Source of the DNA: Sphingomonas canadensis
Lineage (GTDB): Bacteria; Pseudomonadota; Alphaproteobacteria; Sphingomonadales; Sphingomonadaceae
Length of the DNA: 64,000 nt
Direction: 5' to 3'
Assembly (NCBI RefSeq): GCF_026013525.1
Contig: NZ_JAPDRA010000003.1
Location: 1-64,000, forward strand
Shown here: piece after piece, positions 8,052 through 17,111 of the stretch
Numbering within the stretch: the first letter of the stretch is position 1
How the letters are laid out: every line of letters starts with the position of its first letter
Translations under genes and position numbers: made by a program
Notes under the pieces: model-generated
Told to the model about the DNA's origin: nothing
The model's input: only the letters and a program-made list of their open reading frames with translations
The model's database searches: none

Positions 8052-8480
8052 ATGAAATATCTCCACACGATGATCCGCGTCACCGATCCGGTGGCAACCG
8101 TCCGCTTTTTCGAACTGCTGGGGCTGAAGGAGCTGCGCCGGATCGAGAGCGAGCGCGGGCGGTTCACGCTGATCTTCCTGGCCGCGCCCGGCGACGAGGA
8201 CGCGCAGGTGGAGCTGACCTACAACTGGCCAGCCGAGGACGGCAGCGCCGAGACCTATGGCGGCGGGCGCAATTTCGGCCACCTGGCCTATCGCGTCGAG
8301 AATATCTACGAGACCTGCCAGCGGCTGATGGACGCGGGCGTGACGATCAACCGCCCGCCGCGCGACGGGCACATGGCGTTCGTCCGCACCCCCGACAATA
8401 TCTCGATCGAGATCCTGCAGGACGGCCATCTGCCGCCGCAGGAACCCTGGGCGTCGATGCCCAACACGGGCGAGTGGTGA
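8052..8480 (+). CDS. gloA: Lactoylglutathione lyase (glyoxalase I)
   Basis: Converts the hemithioacetal of methylglyoxal and glutathione to S-lactoylglutathione in the cytosol. The 142-residue protein shows the vicinal-oxygen-chelate fold with metal ligands H5, E54, H77 and E120. Characteristic segments are Y-L-H-T-M-I-R-V at the start, N-F-G-H-L-A-Y-R-V in the middle and S-I-E-I-L-Q near the end. The next gene, six bases downstream, is glyoxalase II, so the full detoxification pair is co-transcribed. Confidence 0.93.
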   Translation: MKYLHTMIRVTDPVATVRFFELLGLKELRRIESERGRFTLIFLAAPGDEDAQVELTYNWPAEDGSAETYGGGRNFGHLAYRVENIYETCQRLMDAGVTINRPPRDGHMAFVRTPDNISIEILQDGHLPPQEPWASMPNTGEW

Positions 8481-8486
8481 TCCGCC

Positions 8487-9218
8487 ATGGCGCTTGAGAT
8501 CGTCCGCATCCCCGCGCTGAGCGACAATTACATCTGGCTGGTCCATGACGGCGCCAGCGGCGCGACCATGGTGGTCGATCCCGCGGAGGCCGCGCCGGTG
8601 CTGGCCGAGGCGGCGAAGCGCGGCTGGACGATCGGCGCCGTCTGGAACACCCATTGGCACCCCGATCACACCGGCGGCAACGCCGCGATCAAGGAAGCGA
8701 CCGGCGCCACCGTGATCGCGCCCGCGGCCGAAGCGGCGAAGATCCCCACTGCCGACCGGCTGGTGGGCGAGGGCGACACGGTGACGCTGGGCGCGCATGC
8801 GGCGCGGGTGATGGAAGTGCCGGCGCATACCGCGGGGCACATCGCCTATCATTTCGCGCAAGACGGCGCGGTGTTCGTGGGCGACACGATGTTCGCGATG
8901 GGATGCGGAAGGCTGTTCGAGGGGACGGCGGAGCAGATGTTCGCCAACATGCGCCGGCTGGGCGCGCTGCCCCCGGAAACGCGCGTCTATTGCGCGCACG
9001 AATATACCCAGTCGAACGGCCGCTATGCGCTGGCCGCCGAGCCGGACAACCAGGCGATCCGCGCGCGCATGGCCGAGGTGGACGCTGCGCGCGCCGCGGG
9101 CGAGCCGACGGTTCCCACCACCATCGCGCTGGAGCTGGCGACCAACCCCTTCCTGCGCGCCTCCAGCGCGGCCGAACTGGCCGGGCGGCGCGCGGCCAAG
9201 GATGGTTTCCGCGGCTGA
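8487..9218 (+). CDS. gloB: Hydroxyacylglutathione hydrolase (glyoxalase II)
   Basis: Hydrolyses S-lactoylglutathione to lactate and glutathione. This 243-residue metallo-beta-lactamase-fold enzyme has T-H-W-H-P-D-H-T-G-G at 55-64 (ligands H56, H58, D60, H61). It also has H-T-A-G-H-I-A-Y, G-D-T-M-F-A-M-G-C-G-R-L-F-E-G, C-A-H-E-Y-T and the C-terminal family segment N-P-F-L-R. Length and motifs are standard. It follows gloA by six bases. Confidence 0.95.
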   Translation: MALEIVRIPALSDNYIWLVHDGASGATMVVDPAEAAPVLAEAAKRGWTIGAVWNTHWHPDHTGGNAAIKEATGATVIAPAAEAAKIPTADRLVGEGDTVTLGAHAARVMEVPAHTAGHIAYHFAQDGAVFVGDTMFAMGCGRLFEGTAEQMFANMRRLGALPPETRVYCAHEYTQSNGRYALAAEPDNQAIRARMAEVDAARAAGEPTVPTTIALELATNPFLRASSAAELAGRRAAKDGFRG

Positions 9219-9260
9219 ATGCGCTATAGTGTGCAGCGGGGGCGCGAGAGGAGGATTGCG

Positions 9261-9650
9261 ATGATCCGTTTTGCCGTTCCCGCCGCGCTGCTGATGGCGC
9301 TGGCGGCACCGTCCGCGACCAGCCAGACCCCGGGGGGCGCGGCTTCCGAGGCGCTCGACAAGGCGCTGACCGGCCTGAAACCGGGCAAGGAGCAGAGCTG
9401 CATCCCGCGTTTCGGCGTGAACAGCGTCAAGACCTATGACAAGACGATGCTGTACATGCGCAGCAAGAGCGTGGTGTGGCGCAACGACACCAGCGGAAGC
9501 TGTGGCCGGCGCAACAGCGACGACATCCTGATCTATCGCAGCCCCAGCAGCCAATATTGCCGCGGCGACATCGTGGAGACGCGCTCGCGCGCGACGGGCA
9601 CCTTCACCGGCACCTGCACGCTGGGCGCGTTCGTGCCCTACAAGAAGTGA
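9261..9650 (+). CDS. Small secreted protein with four conserved cysteines, paralogue 1
   Basis: A 129-residue protein with a cleavable signal peptide (F-A-V-P-A-A-L-L-M-A-L-A-A-P-S-A-T-S). The mature domain contains D-K-T-M-L-Y-M-R-S-K-S-V-V-W-R-N-D, D-D-I-L-I-Y and a terminal L-G-A-F-V-P-Y-K-K, with several cysteines likely paired. It is clearly related to the next gene (shared V-W-R-N-D, D-I-L-I and L-G-x-F-x-P-Y-x-K). I do not recognise a named family. The ATG at 9261 is preceded by GAGGAGGAT-like purines, a good ribosome binding site; it lies 42 bases after gloB. Confidence 0.75.
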   Translation: MIRFAVPAALLMALAAPSATSQTPGGAASEALDKALTGLKPGKEQSCIPRFGVNSVKTYDKTMLYMRSKSVVWRNDTSGSCGRRNSDDILIYRSPSSQYCRGDIVETRSRATGTFTGTCTLGAFVPYKK

Positions 9651-9658
9651 TCCGGGCG

Positions 9659-10063
9659 ATGCGCGCCGCCGCGCCCGCCCGCATCCTGCTCGCGATGGTC
9701 GCGCTGGCCGGATGCACCGCCAGCGCGGAGTTGAGCGACACGTCCAAGGCGCGCGCCGAGCGCGAGCTGGCCAAGGCGCTGGCCGGGCGCACCGCGGGAG
9801 AGCCGGTGGACTGTATCCGCGCCGATCGTTCCAACGGCCCGCAGATCATCGACGGCGACACGCTGCTCTATCGCGAGATGGGGACGGTGTGGCGCAACGA
9901 TCTGCCCGCGGCGTGCCCGGGGATGCAGCCGGGCGACATCCTGATCGTGGAGATGTTCGGATCGCAGCTTTGCAGCAGCGATCGCGTGCGTGCGGTTACT
10001 CCGGGGGCGAACATTCCCGGCCCGCAGTGCCGGCTGGGCAAGTTCACGCCCTACCGGAAATAG
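9659..10063 (+). CDS. Small lipoprotein, tandem paralogue 2
   Basis: A 134-residue relative of the preceding gene, but with a lipobox (V-A-L-A-G-C at about 15-20) instead of a plain signal peptide. The shared core is L-L-Y-R-E-M-G-T-V-W-R-N-D, G-D-I-L-I-V-E and C-R-L-G-K-F-T-P-Y-R-K, with cysteines at corresponding places. The start lies nine bases after the previous stop. The pair looks like an ancient duplication in which one copy became membrane-anchored. Function unknown. Confidence 0.72.
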   Translation: MRAAAPARILLAMVALAGCTASAELSDTSKARAERELAKALAGRTAGEPVDCIRADRSNGPQIIDGDTLLYREMGTVWRNDLPAACPGMQPGDILIVEMFGSQLCSSDRVRAVTPGANIPGPQCRLGKFTPYRK

Positions 10064-10132
10064 CGGCGCGGGGGCGGGCCGCGCGAACGGGTTCCGGATG
10101 ATCTGAGGCGCGGGCCGCGCCGGGGCGGCCGT

Positions 10133-12256
10133 TTACTCCTTCACCCCGAGCTGCTGGAGCATGAAGGCCATCCATTCGGCCTCCTGCCGGTGGCGTTCCA
10201 GCCGGCCGGACTTGCCGCCATGGCCCGACGTCATGTCGATGCGGAAGACCAGCGGGTTGGCGTCGGTCTTTTTCGCGCGCAGGCGGGCGACCCATTTGGC
10301 GGGCTCGTAATATTGCACCTGGCTGTCCCACAGCCCGGTCGTCACGAACAGCGCCGGATAGTCCCTCGCCGCGATATTGTCGTAGGGCGAATAGCCCAGG
10401 ATATAGTCGTAATAGGCCTTGTTCTCCGGGTTGCCCCATTCGTCATATTCGTTGGTGGTGAGCGGGATCGACGCATCGAGCATCGTTGTGACCGCATCGA
10501 CGAAGGGCACGCGCGCGCGGATCACGCGATAATCGCCCGGCGCCATGTTGGCGATGCCGCCCATCAGCAGCCCGCCCGCGCTGCCCCCCGTCGCCGCCAC
10601 GCGGCCGGGGGCGGCATAGCCCTGTTTCACCAGCGCGCGGGTGACGTCGATGAAATCGTTGAAGCTGTTCTGCTTCTTCAGCAGCCGGCCGTCCTCGTAC
10701 CAGGCGCGGCCCATCTCTTGCCCGCCGCGGATATGGGCGAGGGCATAGACCATGCCGCGATCGAGCAGGCTGGCGATCTTCGGCGTGAATTCGGGATCAT
10801 AGGAATTGCCGTAGCTGCCATAGGCTTCCTGGAGCAGCGCGGCGGTACCGTCTTTCCGGAAGCCCTTGGCGTAGATCAGGCTGACGGGCACCTTCGCCCC
10901 GTCGCGCGCGGTGACCCAGACGCGCTCGGTGACATATTTCGCGGGATCATAGCCCGGCGCGGCCTTCACCTTGAGCAGGCGGCGCTCGCCGGTGGCGGCG
11001 TTCACCTCCCAGGTGGCGGTGGGGCTGAGCAGCGAATCATAGCGGTAGCGCAGCCAGGCCGAAGCGGGATCGGGATTGGTATCCAGCGTCATCGAATAGG
11101 CGGGCTCGTCCGCCGCGACATGGCGGGCCTCTCCCTTGGCGGGCAGGATGCGCAGCCGCTTGTTGCCGCCCGAACGCTCCTCGATCGCCAGGAAACCGTC
11201 GAAGGGCTGGAAATCCTCGATGAACACATCGGCGCTGGCGGGGACCAGATCCTTCCAGGCGGCGCGGCCCTTGAACCCGTCGGCATCGGCGGCGGTCATC
11301 AGCCGGAAGTTCGGCGCCTTCCAGTTGGTGCGCACCACCCAGCGGCCGCCGGCGTGATCGGCCTGATATTCGAAATCGCGTTCGCGCGCGGCGATCGGCA
11401 CGAATTCGCGCGGATCGTCCGCGCTGGCGCAGCGCTGTTCGGTGCTGACCGTGGCCGACAGATAAATGCAGAGGAACTTGTCGTCCGAGGTGCGGGTGAT
11501 GCTGAGGTAATAGCTGTCGTCCTTCTCGTCATGGACGAGCCGGTCGTCCGCGGACGCGGTGCCGATCGCATGCGCCTTGATCCGCTTCGACAGGAGCGTC
11601 ACCGGGTCCTTGTCGATGTAGAACAGCGTCTTGCCGTCGTTCGACCAGACCGGCGCCTCGTCCACATTGGGGATGGTGTCGGCCAGCATCCTGCCGGTAG
11701 CCAGATCCTTCACGCGCACCACATATTGGCGGCGGCCCACGTCGTCGTCGGCCCAGGCGAGGTAGCGGTTGTCCTGGCTGACGGCCCAGCCCGCGACCTG
11801 GAAGAAGCTCTTGCCCGCGGCCATCGCCTGCTGGTCGAGCAGGATCTCCTCGGGCGCGTCCATGCTGCCCTTGCGCCGCGCCAGGATGGGATAATCGGCC
11901 CCCGCCTCGAACCGCGTGTAATACCAGTAACCGCGCATCAGCCAGGGGACGGTGCTGTCGTCCTGCTTGATGCGCGATACGGTCTCCGCGAACAGCTTTG
12001 CCGCGACCGGCTTCGTCGGCGCCAGCACCGCATCGGCATAGGCGTTCTCGGCGGTGAGATAGGCGAGGACGGCGGGGTCCTTCCGCGTATCGTCGCGCAG
12101 CCAGTAATATTCGTCGGTCCGCTCGGCGCCGAAGGGGGCCTTCACCACATGGGGGCGCTTTTCGGCGACGGGGGGCTTGGGCAGCTCCTGCGCGCCGGTG
12201 CCCGTGGAAAGCAGCAGCCCCGCGGCCGCCGCAAACGCCATGCCACCCAGCTTCAT
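10133..12256 (-). CDS. ptrB: Oligopeptidase B-like S9 serine peptidase, exported
   Basis: A 707-residue prolyl-oligopeptidase-family enzyme that cleaves after basic residues in short peptides. A signal peptide (F-A-A-A-A-G-L-L-L-S-T-G-T-G-A) is followed by a beta-propeller domain beginning D-E-Y-Y-W-L-R-D-D. The C-terminal hydrolase domain has A-Y-G-S-Y-G, the nucleophile motif G-G-S-A-G-G-L-L-M-G (Ser about 559) and a terminal S-G-H-G-G-K-S-G-R with the catalytic His. Family length is about 680-720. The signal peptide suggests a periplasmic or secreted form, as in many sphingomonads and xanthomonads. Confidence 0.9.
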   Translation of the reverse strand: MKLGGMAFAAAAGLLLSTGTGAQELPKPPVAEKRPHVVKAPFGAERTDEYYWLRDDTRKDPAVLAYLTAENAYADAVLAPTKPVAAKLFAETVSRIKQDDSTVPWLMRGYWYYTRFEAGADYPILARRKGSMDAPEEILLDQQAMAAGKSFFQVAGWAVSQDNRYLAWADDDVGRRQYVVRVKDLATGRMLADTIPNVDEAPVWSNDGKTLFYIDKDPVTLLSKRIKAHAIGTASADDRLVHDEKDDSYYLSITRTSDDKFLCIYLSATVSTEQRCASADDPREFVPIAARERDFEYQADHAGGRWVVRTNWKAPNFRLMTAADADGFKGRAAWKDLVPASADVFIEDFQPFDGFLAIEERSGGNKRLRILPAKGEARHVAADEPAYSMTLDTNPDPASAWLRYRYDSLLSPTATWEVNAATGERRLLKVKAAPGYDPAKYVTERVWVTARDGAKVPVSLIYAKGFRKDGTAALLQEAYGSYGNSYDPEFTPKIASLLDRGMVYALAHIRGGQEMGRAWYEDGRLLKKQNSFNDFIDVTRALVKQGYAAPGRVAATGGSAGGLLMGGIANMAPGDYRVIRARVPFVDAVTTMLDASIPLTTNEYDEWGNPENKAYYDYILGYSPYDNIAARDYPALFVTTGLWDSQVQYYEPAKWVARLRAKKTDANPLVFRIDMTSGHGGKSGRLERHRQEAEWMAFMLQQLGVKE

Positions 12257-12326
12257 TCCCGATCCTTTCGCTGCGCCCGTCTTGCAGCGCAGCGTGGAGC
12301 GGCGGCCGCCCCAAGTCCAGCCGGAA

Positions 12327-12851
12327 TCAGGGTTTTTCGTTGAGCAGCGGCACCAGCAGGTCCGCGAAATCCTCCTTGGTGAGGACGGCGGGGCGCGCGT
12401 AGCGGACCACGCCCTTGCGATCGATGATATAGTTGGTGGGCACCGCGCGGCCGATCGGCACGTAACCGCCGCTGATATCGGTCGCGAGCGGATAGTGGAG
12501 CAGCGATTCGAGCTTGCGCAGCTTCTGCCGCGGCGTCGCGTCCATCACCTTCACGCCGAAGATGCGCAGCCCGTGCCGGCCGCCGTTGACCTGCATCAGA
12601 TCGAGCGCGGGCATCTCCGTCTTGCACGGGCCGCACCATGACGCCCAGAGGTTCAGCACCACCACCTGCCCGCGCAGATCGGACAGGCTGACGCTGGTGC
12701 CGTCGAACATCTTGATGCGGAAATCGGGCGCGGGCTTGCCCACCACGGGCTTGCCCAGCGGCAGCGGGACGGGCGGCGCGGAGGCCGAAGCGCCGGGCAG
12801 CAGCGTCACCGCCGCCAGCGCGAATGCGATCCTGAAGATGCCGCGGTTCAT
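12327..12851 (-). CDS. TlpA-like thioredoxin-fold disulfide protein
   Basis: A 174-residue periplasmic protein-disulfide oxidoreductase of the TlpA/ResA group. The signal peptide (A-F-A-L-A-A-V-T-L-L-P-G-A-S-A-S-A) is followed by a proline-rich linker, then a thioredoxin fold with W-C-G-P-C (C73, C76) in N-L-W-A-S-W-C-G-P-C. The cis-proline is in R-A-V-P-T-N-Y-I-I-D. Such proteins reduce disulfides in cytochrome maturation or repair. It is alone here, 70 bases upstream of the oligopeptidase on the same strand. Confidence 0.87.
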   Translation of the reverse strand: MNRGIFRIAFALAAVTLLPGASASAPPVPLPLGKPVVGKPAPDFRIKMFDGTSVSLSDLRGQVVVLNLWASWCGPCKTEMPALDLMQVNGGRHGLRIFGVKVMDATPRQKLRKLESLLHYPLATDISGGYVPIGRAVPTNYIIDRKGVVRYARPAVLTKEDFADLLVPLLNEKP

Positions 12852-12964
12852 GGTGCCCCCCTGTTTCCGCCAGACTGCCGGGGCGGCAGCCTATCATGCG
12901 CGGCGCCGAGCGGCGAGGGCGCCGCCCCCTGTTCCGCCTTCCGCCCCTCCGCTATGCTGGGCGC

Positions 12965-14509
12965 ATGGCGCGAAAACGCAGCATCCTGATCGTCGGCGGG
13001 GGCACGGCGGGCTGGCTGACCGCGGCCTATCTGGCGCGGTTCCTGGAGATCCGCGACAATCCGCACCTGGAGATCACGCTGCTCGAATCGCCGGAGATCG
13101 GCATCATCGGCGTGGGCGAGGGCACCTTTCCCACGATCCGCGAAACGCTGCGCTACATCGGCATCGACGAGACGCGCTTCATGCGCGCCACCTCCGCCAC
13201 GTTCAAGCAGGGCATACGCTTCAATGACTGGCTGCACGCGCCGGGGGCGGACGGGCGGCGCCACAGCTATCTCCACCCGTTCGAGGCGCCCTATTACACC
13301 GAGGGGCTGGGGCTGGTGCCCTATTGGCTGCTGATGGACGCGGCCGCGCGCCCGCCCTTCGCCGAGGCGGTGACGGTGCAGCATCGCGTGGCCGAGCGCC
13401 GCCGCGCGCCCAAGCGGCCGGGGGAGGGCGAGTTCACCGGGCCGCTGAACTATGCCTATCATTTCGACGCAGCGCGGCTGGCGCGGGTGCTGACCGAACA
13501 GGCGGTGGCGCTGGGCGTTCGCCACGTCACCGGGCTGTTGGAGCATGCCGTGCTGGGGCCGGACGGGTCGATCGCCCATGTGGTGACGCGCGAGCATGGC
13601 GCGATGTGCGCCGACCTGTACGTTGATTGCTCGGGCTTCCGCGCGGAGCTGATCGGGCGGGCGTTGGGGACGCCCTTCCGTCCGGTGCGCGACACGCTGT
13701 TCACCAATCGCGCGCTCGCCTGCAAGATCCCCTATGGCCGGCCGGACGCGCCGCTGGAGAGTTTCACCATCGCCGCCGCGCATGAGGGCGGCTGGACCTG
13801 GGACATCGGGCTGGAGGGCGCGCGCGGCATCGGCTGCGTCTATTCCGGCGACCATGTCTCGGACGATCGCGCGGCGGAGCTGCTGGAGGCCTATGCCGGC
13901 CATCCGGTCGAGCCGAAGCTGATCCCGTTCGAGGCGGGCTATCGCGAGCGGCAATGGGTGAAGAACTGCGTCGCCGTGGGCCTTTCGGGCGGGTTCCTGG
14001 AGCCGCTGGAATCGACGGGCGTGGTGCTGATCGAGGCGGCGGTGCGGATGATCGCCGAGCTGTTCCCGCACAACGGCCCCGCCGACGCCCCCGCCCGCCG
14101 CTTCAACGAGCTGATCACGGCGCGCTTTCAGAACATCGCGGCGTTCCTGAAGCTCCACTATTGCCTCAGCCGGCGCGAGGAGCCCTTCTGGCGCGACAAC
14201 GCCGATCCCGCGTCGATCCCCGAACGGCTGCGCGAGCTGCTCGACCAGTGGCGCTATCGCCCGCCGGGCCGGTTCGACTTCATCCTGGATTTGGAGAGCT
14301 TCGCCTTCTTCAACTATCAGTACATCCTGTACGGGATGGAGTTCAAAACCGACCTGTCGCCGGTGCGCAACGAGTTCCCGAACGTGGCGGAGGCCGAGCG
14401 GCTGTTCGCGCGGATCGGCAAGTTCGGCGAGCGCGCGGCGCAGGACCTGCCCTCCCACCGCGAGCTGATCCGCCAGATCAACGCGGGCGCGGAGGCGCTT
14501 CCGGCCTGA
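12965..14509 (+). CDS. Flavin-dependent tryptophan-halogenase-like protein
   Basis: The 514-residue protein has the FAD motif G-G-G-T-A-G-W at 11-17. A lysine at about 81 in T-F-K-Q-G-I-R-F matches the catalytic Lys of PrnA-type halogenases. The W-x-W-x-I motif is W-T-W-D-I with W277/W279, and L-E-P-L-E-S-T-G-V is the conserved C-terminal glutamate region. Enzymes of this family chlorinate or brominate indoles through hypochlorous acid. In sphingomonads and caulobacters many members sit next to TonB-dependent receptors and act on unknown substrates; here there is no receptor and no partner flavin reductase nearby. The substrate and even halogenase activity are unproven. Confidence 0.86.
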   Translation: MARKRSILIVGGGTAGWLTAAYLARFLEIRDNPHLEITLLESPEIGIIGVGEGTFPTIRETLRYIGIDETRFMRATSATFKQGIRFNDWLHAPGADGRRHSYLHPFEAPYYTEGLGLVPYWLLMDAAARPPFAEAVTVQHRVAERRRAPKRPGEGEFTGPLNYAYHFDAARLARVLTEQAVALGVRHVTGLLEHAVLGPDGSIAHVVTREHGAMCADLYVDCSGFRAELIGRALGTPFRPVRDTLFTNRALACKIPYGRPDAPLESFTIAAAHEGGWTWDIGLEGARGIGCVYSGDHVSDDRAAELLEAYAGHPVEPKLIPFEAGYRERQWVKNCVAVGLSGGFLEPLESTGVVLIEAAVRMIAELFPHNGPADAPARRFNELITARFQNIAAFLKLHYCLSRREEPFWRDNADPASIPERLRELLDQWRYRPPGRFDFILDLESFAFFNYQYILYGMEFKTDLSPVRNEFPNVAEAERLFARIGKFGERAAQDLPSHRELIRQINAGAEALPA

Positions 14510-14513
14510 ACGT

Positions 14514-15875
14514 TCAGGCGGGGGCGGCATCCTTCAGCGAACCCAGCTCGCCGGTCGCGCGCGCCTTGCGGCCATAGACCAGCTCGAACAGCGGCCCGGC
14601 CATCACCGTGGTGACGATCGCCATCAGCACCATCATCGAGAACAGCGTGGGGCCGATGATGCCCTTCTGCAGCCCGATGTTGATGATGATCAGCTCCATC
14701 AGCCCGCGCGCGTTCATCAGCGCGCCGATGCCCAGCGCGGTGCGGTTGTCTTCCCCCGCCAGCCGCGCGGCCGCCCAGCAGGCGCCGAACTTTGCCGCAA
14801 CCGACACGATCAGGATGCCCAGCGCGATCGCCAGCAGCGTGAGCGAGTTCACCATGTCCAGCCGCGTGTTGAGGCCCGAATAGGTGAAGAACATCGGCAG
14901 CAGGAACACCACCGTCATCGGCTCCAGCTTGCGCTTCAGCTCGTCGGCGAACAGGCCGCGCGGCATGCATACGCCGAGCAGGAAGCCGCCGAACACCGCA
15001 TGGATGCCCACCGCGTCCATCACGAAGGCCGACATCGCGTAGAGCATCAGCGTGACAGCCAGCACCGTGTGGCTTATCTCGCCGCGCGCCTCCACGGCGC
15101 GGCCGAGCGGGGCGAGCAGCCGCGCGCCGAAGATCAGCATGAAGGCCGCATAGGCAAGCCCGCCGCCGATCGCGAGGATCGCCACGCCCGGCCCGCCGCC
15201 GAAGGTCGCCAGCACCACCGCCAGCACGCACCAGGATGCGGCATCGTCGAACGCTCCCGCGGTCAGCGAGAGCGTGCCGAGCGACGTATTGGCCAGCCCG
15301 CGTTCGTTGATGATCCGCGCAAGCATCGGAAAGGCGGTGAGCGCGATGCAGGCGCCCATGAACAGCGTGGCGTTGGACTGGCTGATCCCTGGCGCGAACA
15401 GCCCCGGCACCTGGAGCAGGAACGGCGTGATCAGGATCGCGAAGACGAACGGCGCCCCGATCCCCGCCGCGGACACGCCGAACGCGCTCTTCGCCTTGGA
15501 CTGGAAGTGATCGAGGCGCAGCGTGGTGCCGACCAGGAACATGTAAAGCCCGACGCCGAACTGCGCGCCGACGTACAATATGTTGCGCGTCTCCTTGGGA
15601 AACAGCGCGAGCTGGAAATCGGGGAAGAGCAACCCCAGCAGCGACGGGCCGAGTACCACGCCCGCGATCATCTCGCCCACCACCTGCGGCTGGCCCAGCA
15701 GCCGCTTCGCCAGCCAGCCGACGACGCGGCAGGCGAGCAGGATCACCGCGATCTGCAGGAAGAAATGGATGCTGTAATCGCCGGGGGCATAGCTTTTGGC
15801 GGCATTTACCGCCGGGCCGTGGGCGCCCATCACCCCGCCGATCGTGCGGACCAGTTCGCCATAGAGTTCGGTCAT
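14514..15875 (-). CDS. Cation:proton antiporter (CPA2/Kef-type), no RCK domain
   Basis: A 453-residue integral membrane protein with about 12 hydrophobic segments. The CPA2 hallmarks are G-E-M-I-A-G-V-V-L-G-P-S-L-L-G in the N-terminal third and F-D-D-A-A-S-W in the middle. It ends soon after the last membrane segment, lacking the cytosolic TrkA-N/RCK domain of KefB/KefC. That suggests a simple Na+ or K+/H+ exchanger. It converges on the halogenase gene with four bases between stop codons, and lies 27 bases downstream of the TauE/SafE gene on the same strand. Confidence 0.88.
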   Translation of the reverse strand: MTELYGELVRTIGGVMGAHGPAVNAAKSYAPGDYSIHFFLQIAVILLACRVVGWLAKRLLGQPQVVGEMIAGVVLGPSLLGLLFPDFQLALFPKETRNILYVGAQFGVGLYMFLVGTTLRLDHFQSKAKSAFGVSAAGIGAPFVFAILITPFLLQVPGLFAPGISQSNATLFMGACIALTAFPMLARIINERGLANTSLGTLSLTAGAFDDAASWCVLAVVLATFGGGPGVAILAIGGGLAYAAFMLIFGARLLAPLGRAVEARGEISHTVLAVTLMLYAMSAFVMDAVGIHAVFGGFLLGVCMPRGLFADELKRKLEPMTVVFLLPMFFTYSGLNTRLDMVNSLTLLAIALGILIVSVAAKFGACWAAARLAGEDNRTALGIGALMNARGLMELIIINIGLQKGIIGPTLFSMMVLMAIVTTVMAGPLFELVYGRKARATGELGSLKDAAPA

Positions 15876-15902
15876 CTGTCCGTTTCCTTCCGATGAGGCC
15901 GC

Positions 15903-16898
15903 TCAGGCGCCCGCGCCGGCCGCGCGCCGCCGCGCGGTCTGGCGGACGATACGGGCGAGCGAGAACCAGAAGACCGCGAACAGCACCACGGAGAAGCCGG
16001 TGGACCACGCCAGCTTCGCCCAAGTGGGGTTCTTCAGGTTGAAATAGGCGATCTGGAAGATGTTGAGCGCCACGATCGCGCGCAGCATCCATTCTACGTT
16101 GAGGCGGCTGAGCACATAGCTGCCGAACGGCGCCATGAAGAGCACCACTGGATAGGCGCATAGCCAGGTGCGCACCTGATAATCGGTGACGTCGCCGTCC
16201 CAGAAGAAGCGATAGGCGCATCCCAGGATGCTGATCGCCGCCATCAGCATGATGCTGATGTGCGTGGCTACCTTCTCATCCATGCGGAAGCGGGTGACGA
16301 GCAGCGTGTAGATCGCGATGTCCGCGCCGGTGCCGAACAGGCTGGCGGCGATCCCGCCCGCGAACAGCACCGCCGCCAGCATCGCATGATCGGCGAACCC
16401 GCGCGCATGGAGCAGATGCAGCTCGCCGCGATGCTTGCTGGAGATATAGGCCAGCGTGAAGGTGAGGATCAGGCTGAGGAACAGCGCCTGGATGATGTAG
16501 ACCGGGATCGCCTGCATCGCCTGCATCCCAAATACGAAGCCCAGGAAGCTGACGGGAACGAACCACAGCACCGGCGCATAGCTGGGCAGGTGATGCCCGC
16601 GCTGCGACAGGATCCAGATGCTGGCGCTGGTCATCCCCACGCTCTGGATCATCAGGCTGAAGTCGCGCGCCATCTCGCGCTTCACGTCCAGGAATACGCT
16701 GAGCACCGGAAAGGCCGCCGCCCCGCCGCCTTCGGGCGTGAGCCCCGCGATGAAGGCGCCCAGCACCATGATCGCGGGATAATACCAATGCTCGATCAGG
16801 AACGGGATCGAGTTGCGCAGTGCGAACAGCGCCACCCACAGCAGCATCATGCCGCCCCACCAGCCGCAAAATATCCGGCTTTCGAAAAAGCCGCGCAC
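15903..16898 (-). CDS. TauE/SafE-family (sulfite exporter-like) membrane permease
   Basis: About 331 residues with eight or more hydrophobic segments. The family motif G-A-F-I-A-G-L-T-P-E-G-G-G-A-A-A-F-P-V-L is near the N-terminus and G-T-G-A-D-I-A-I-Y in the second half. The family exports sulfite, sulfoacetate or similar anions; the substrate here is unknown. The start is uncertain. GTG at 16898 follows a GAGGGGG stretch, TTG at 16910 follows GGAGAG, and the first ATG would be 16847. It probably forms an operon with the downstream antiporter. Confidence 0.82.
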   Translation of the reverse strand: MRGFFESRIFCGWWGGMMLLWVALFALRNSIPFLIEHWYYPAIMVLGAFIAGLTPEGGGAAAFPVLSVFLDVKREMARDFSLMIQSVGMTSASIWILSQRGHHLPSYAPVLWFVPVSFLGFVFGMQAMQAIPVYIIQALFLSLILTFTLAYISSKHRGELHLLHARGFADHAMLAAVLFAGGIAASLFGTGADIAIYTLLVTRFRMDEKVATHISIMLMAAISILGCAYRFFWDGDVTDYQVRTWLCAYPVVLFMAPFGSYVLSRLNVEWMLRAIVALNIFQIAYFNLKNPTWAKLAWSTGFSVVLFAVFWFSLARIVRQTARRRAAGAGA

Positions 16899-17111
16899 GA
16901 TCCCCCTCAACCGTCTCTCCCCCCTAACCGCTCTCGCGTGCCTTTGCCGCGGGTTGCGATGAACAAGGCAGATCGGATCGCCCCGCACAACCCGCTTCCG
17001 CGCCGCCCGGGGACTTTTTCGTGAGATGGCCGAAACCGTTGCCCGCGGCGCCGGATGTAGTAATGTACCTATATGGGAGCGCTACCATTCCGGCGCGGCG
17101 GAGGTCCTGCG

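Noticed and set aside
12965..14509. Halogenated natural-product gene cluster
   Set aside because: The halogenase-like gene is flanked by a thioredoxin, a peptidase and an ion antiporter. No synthase, tailoring or resistance genes are next to it.
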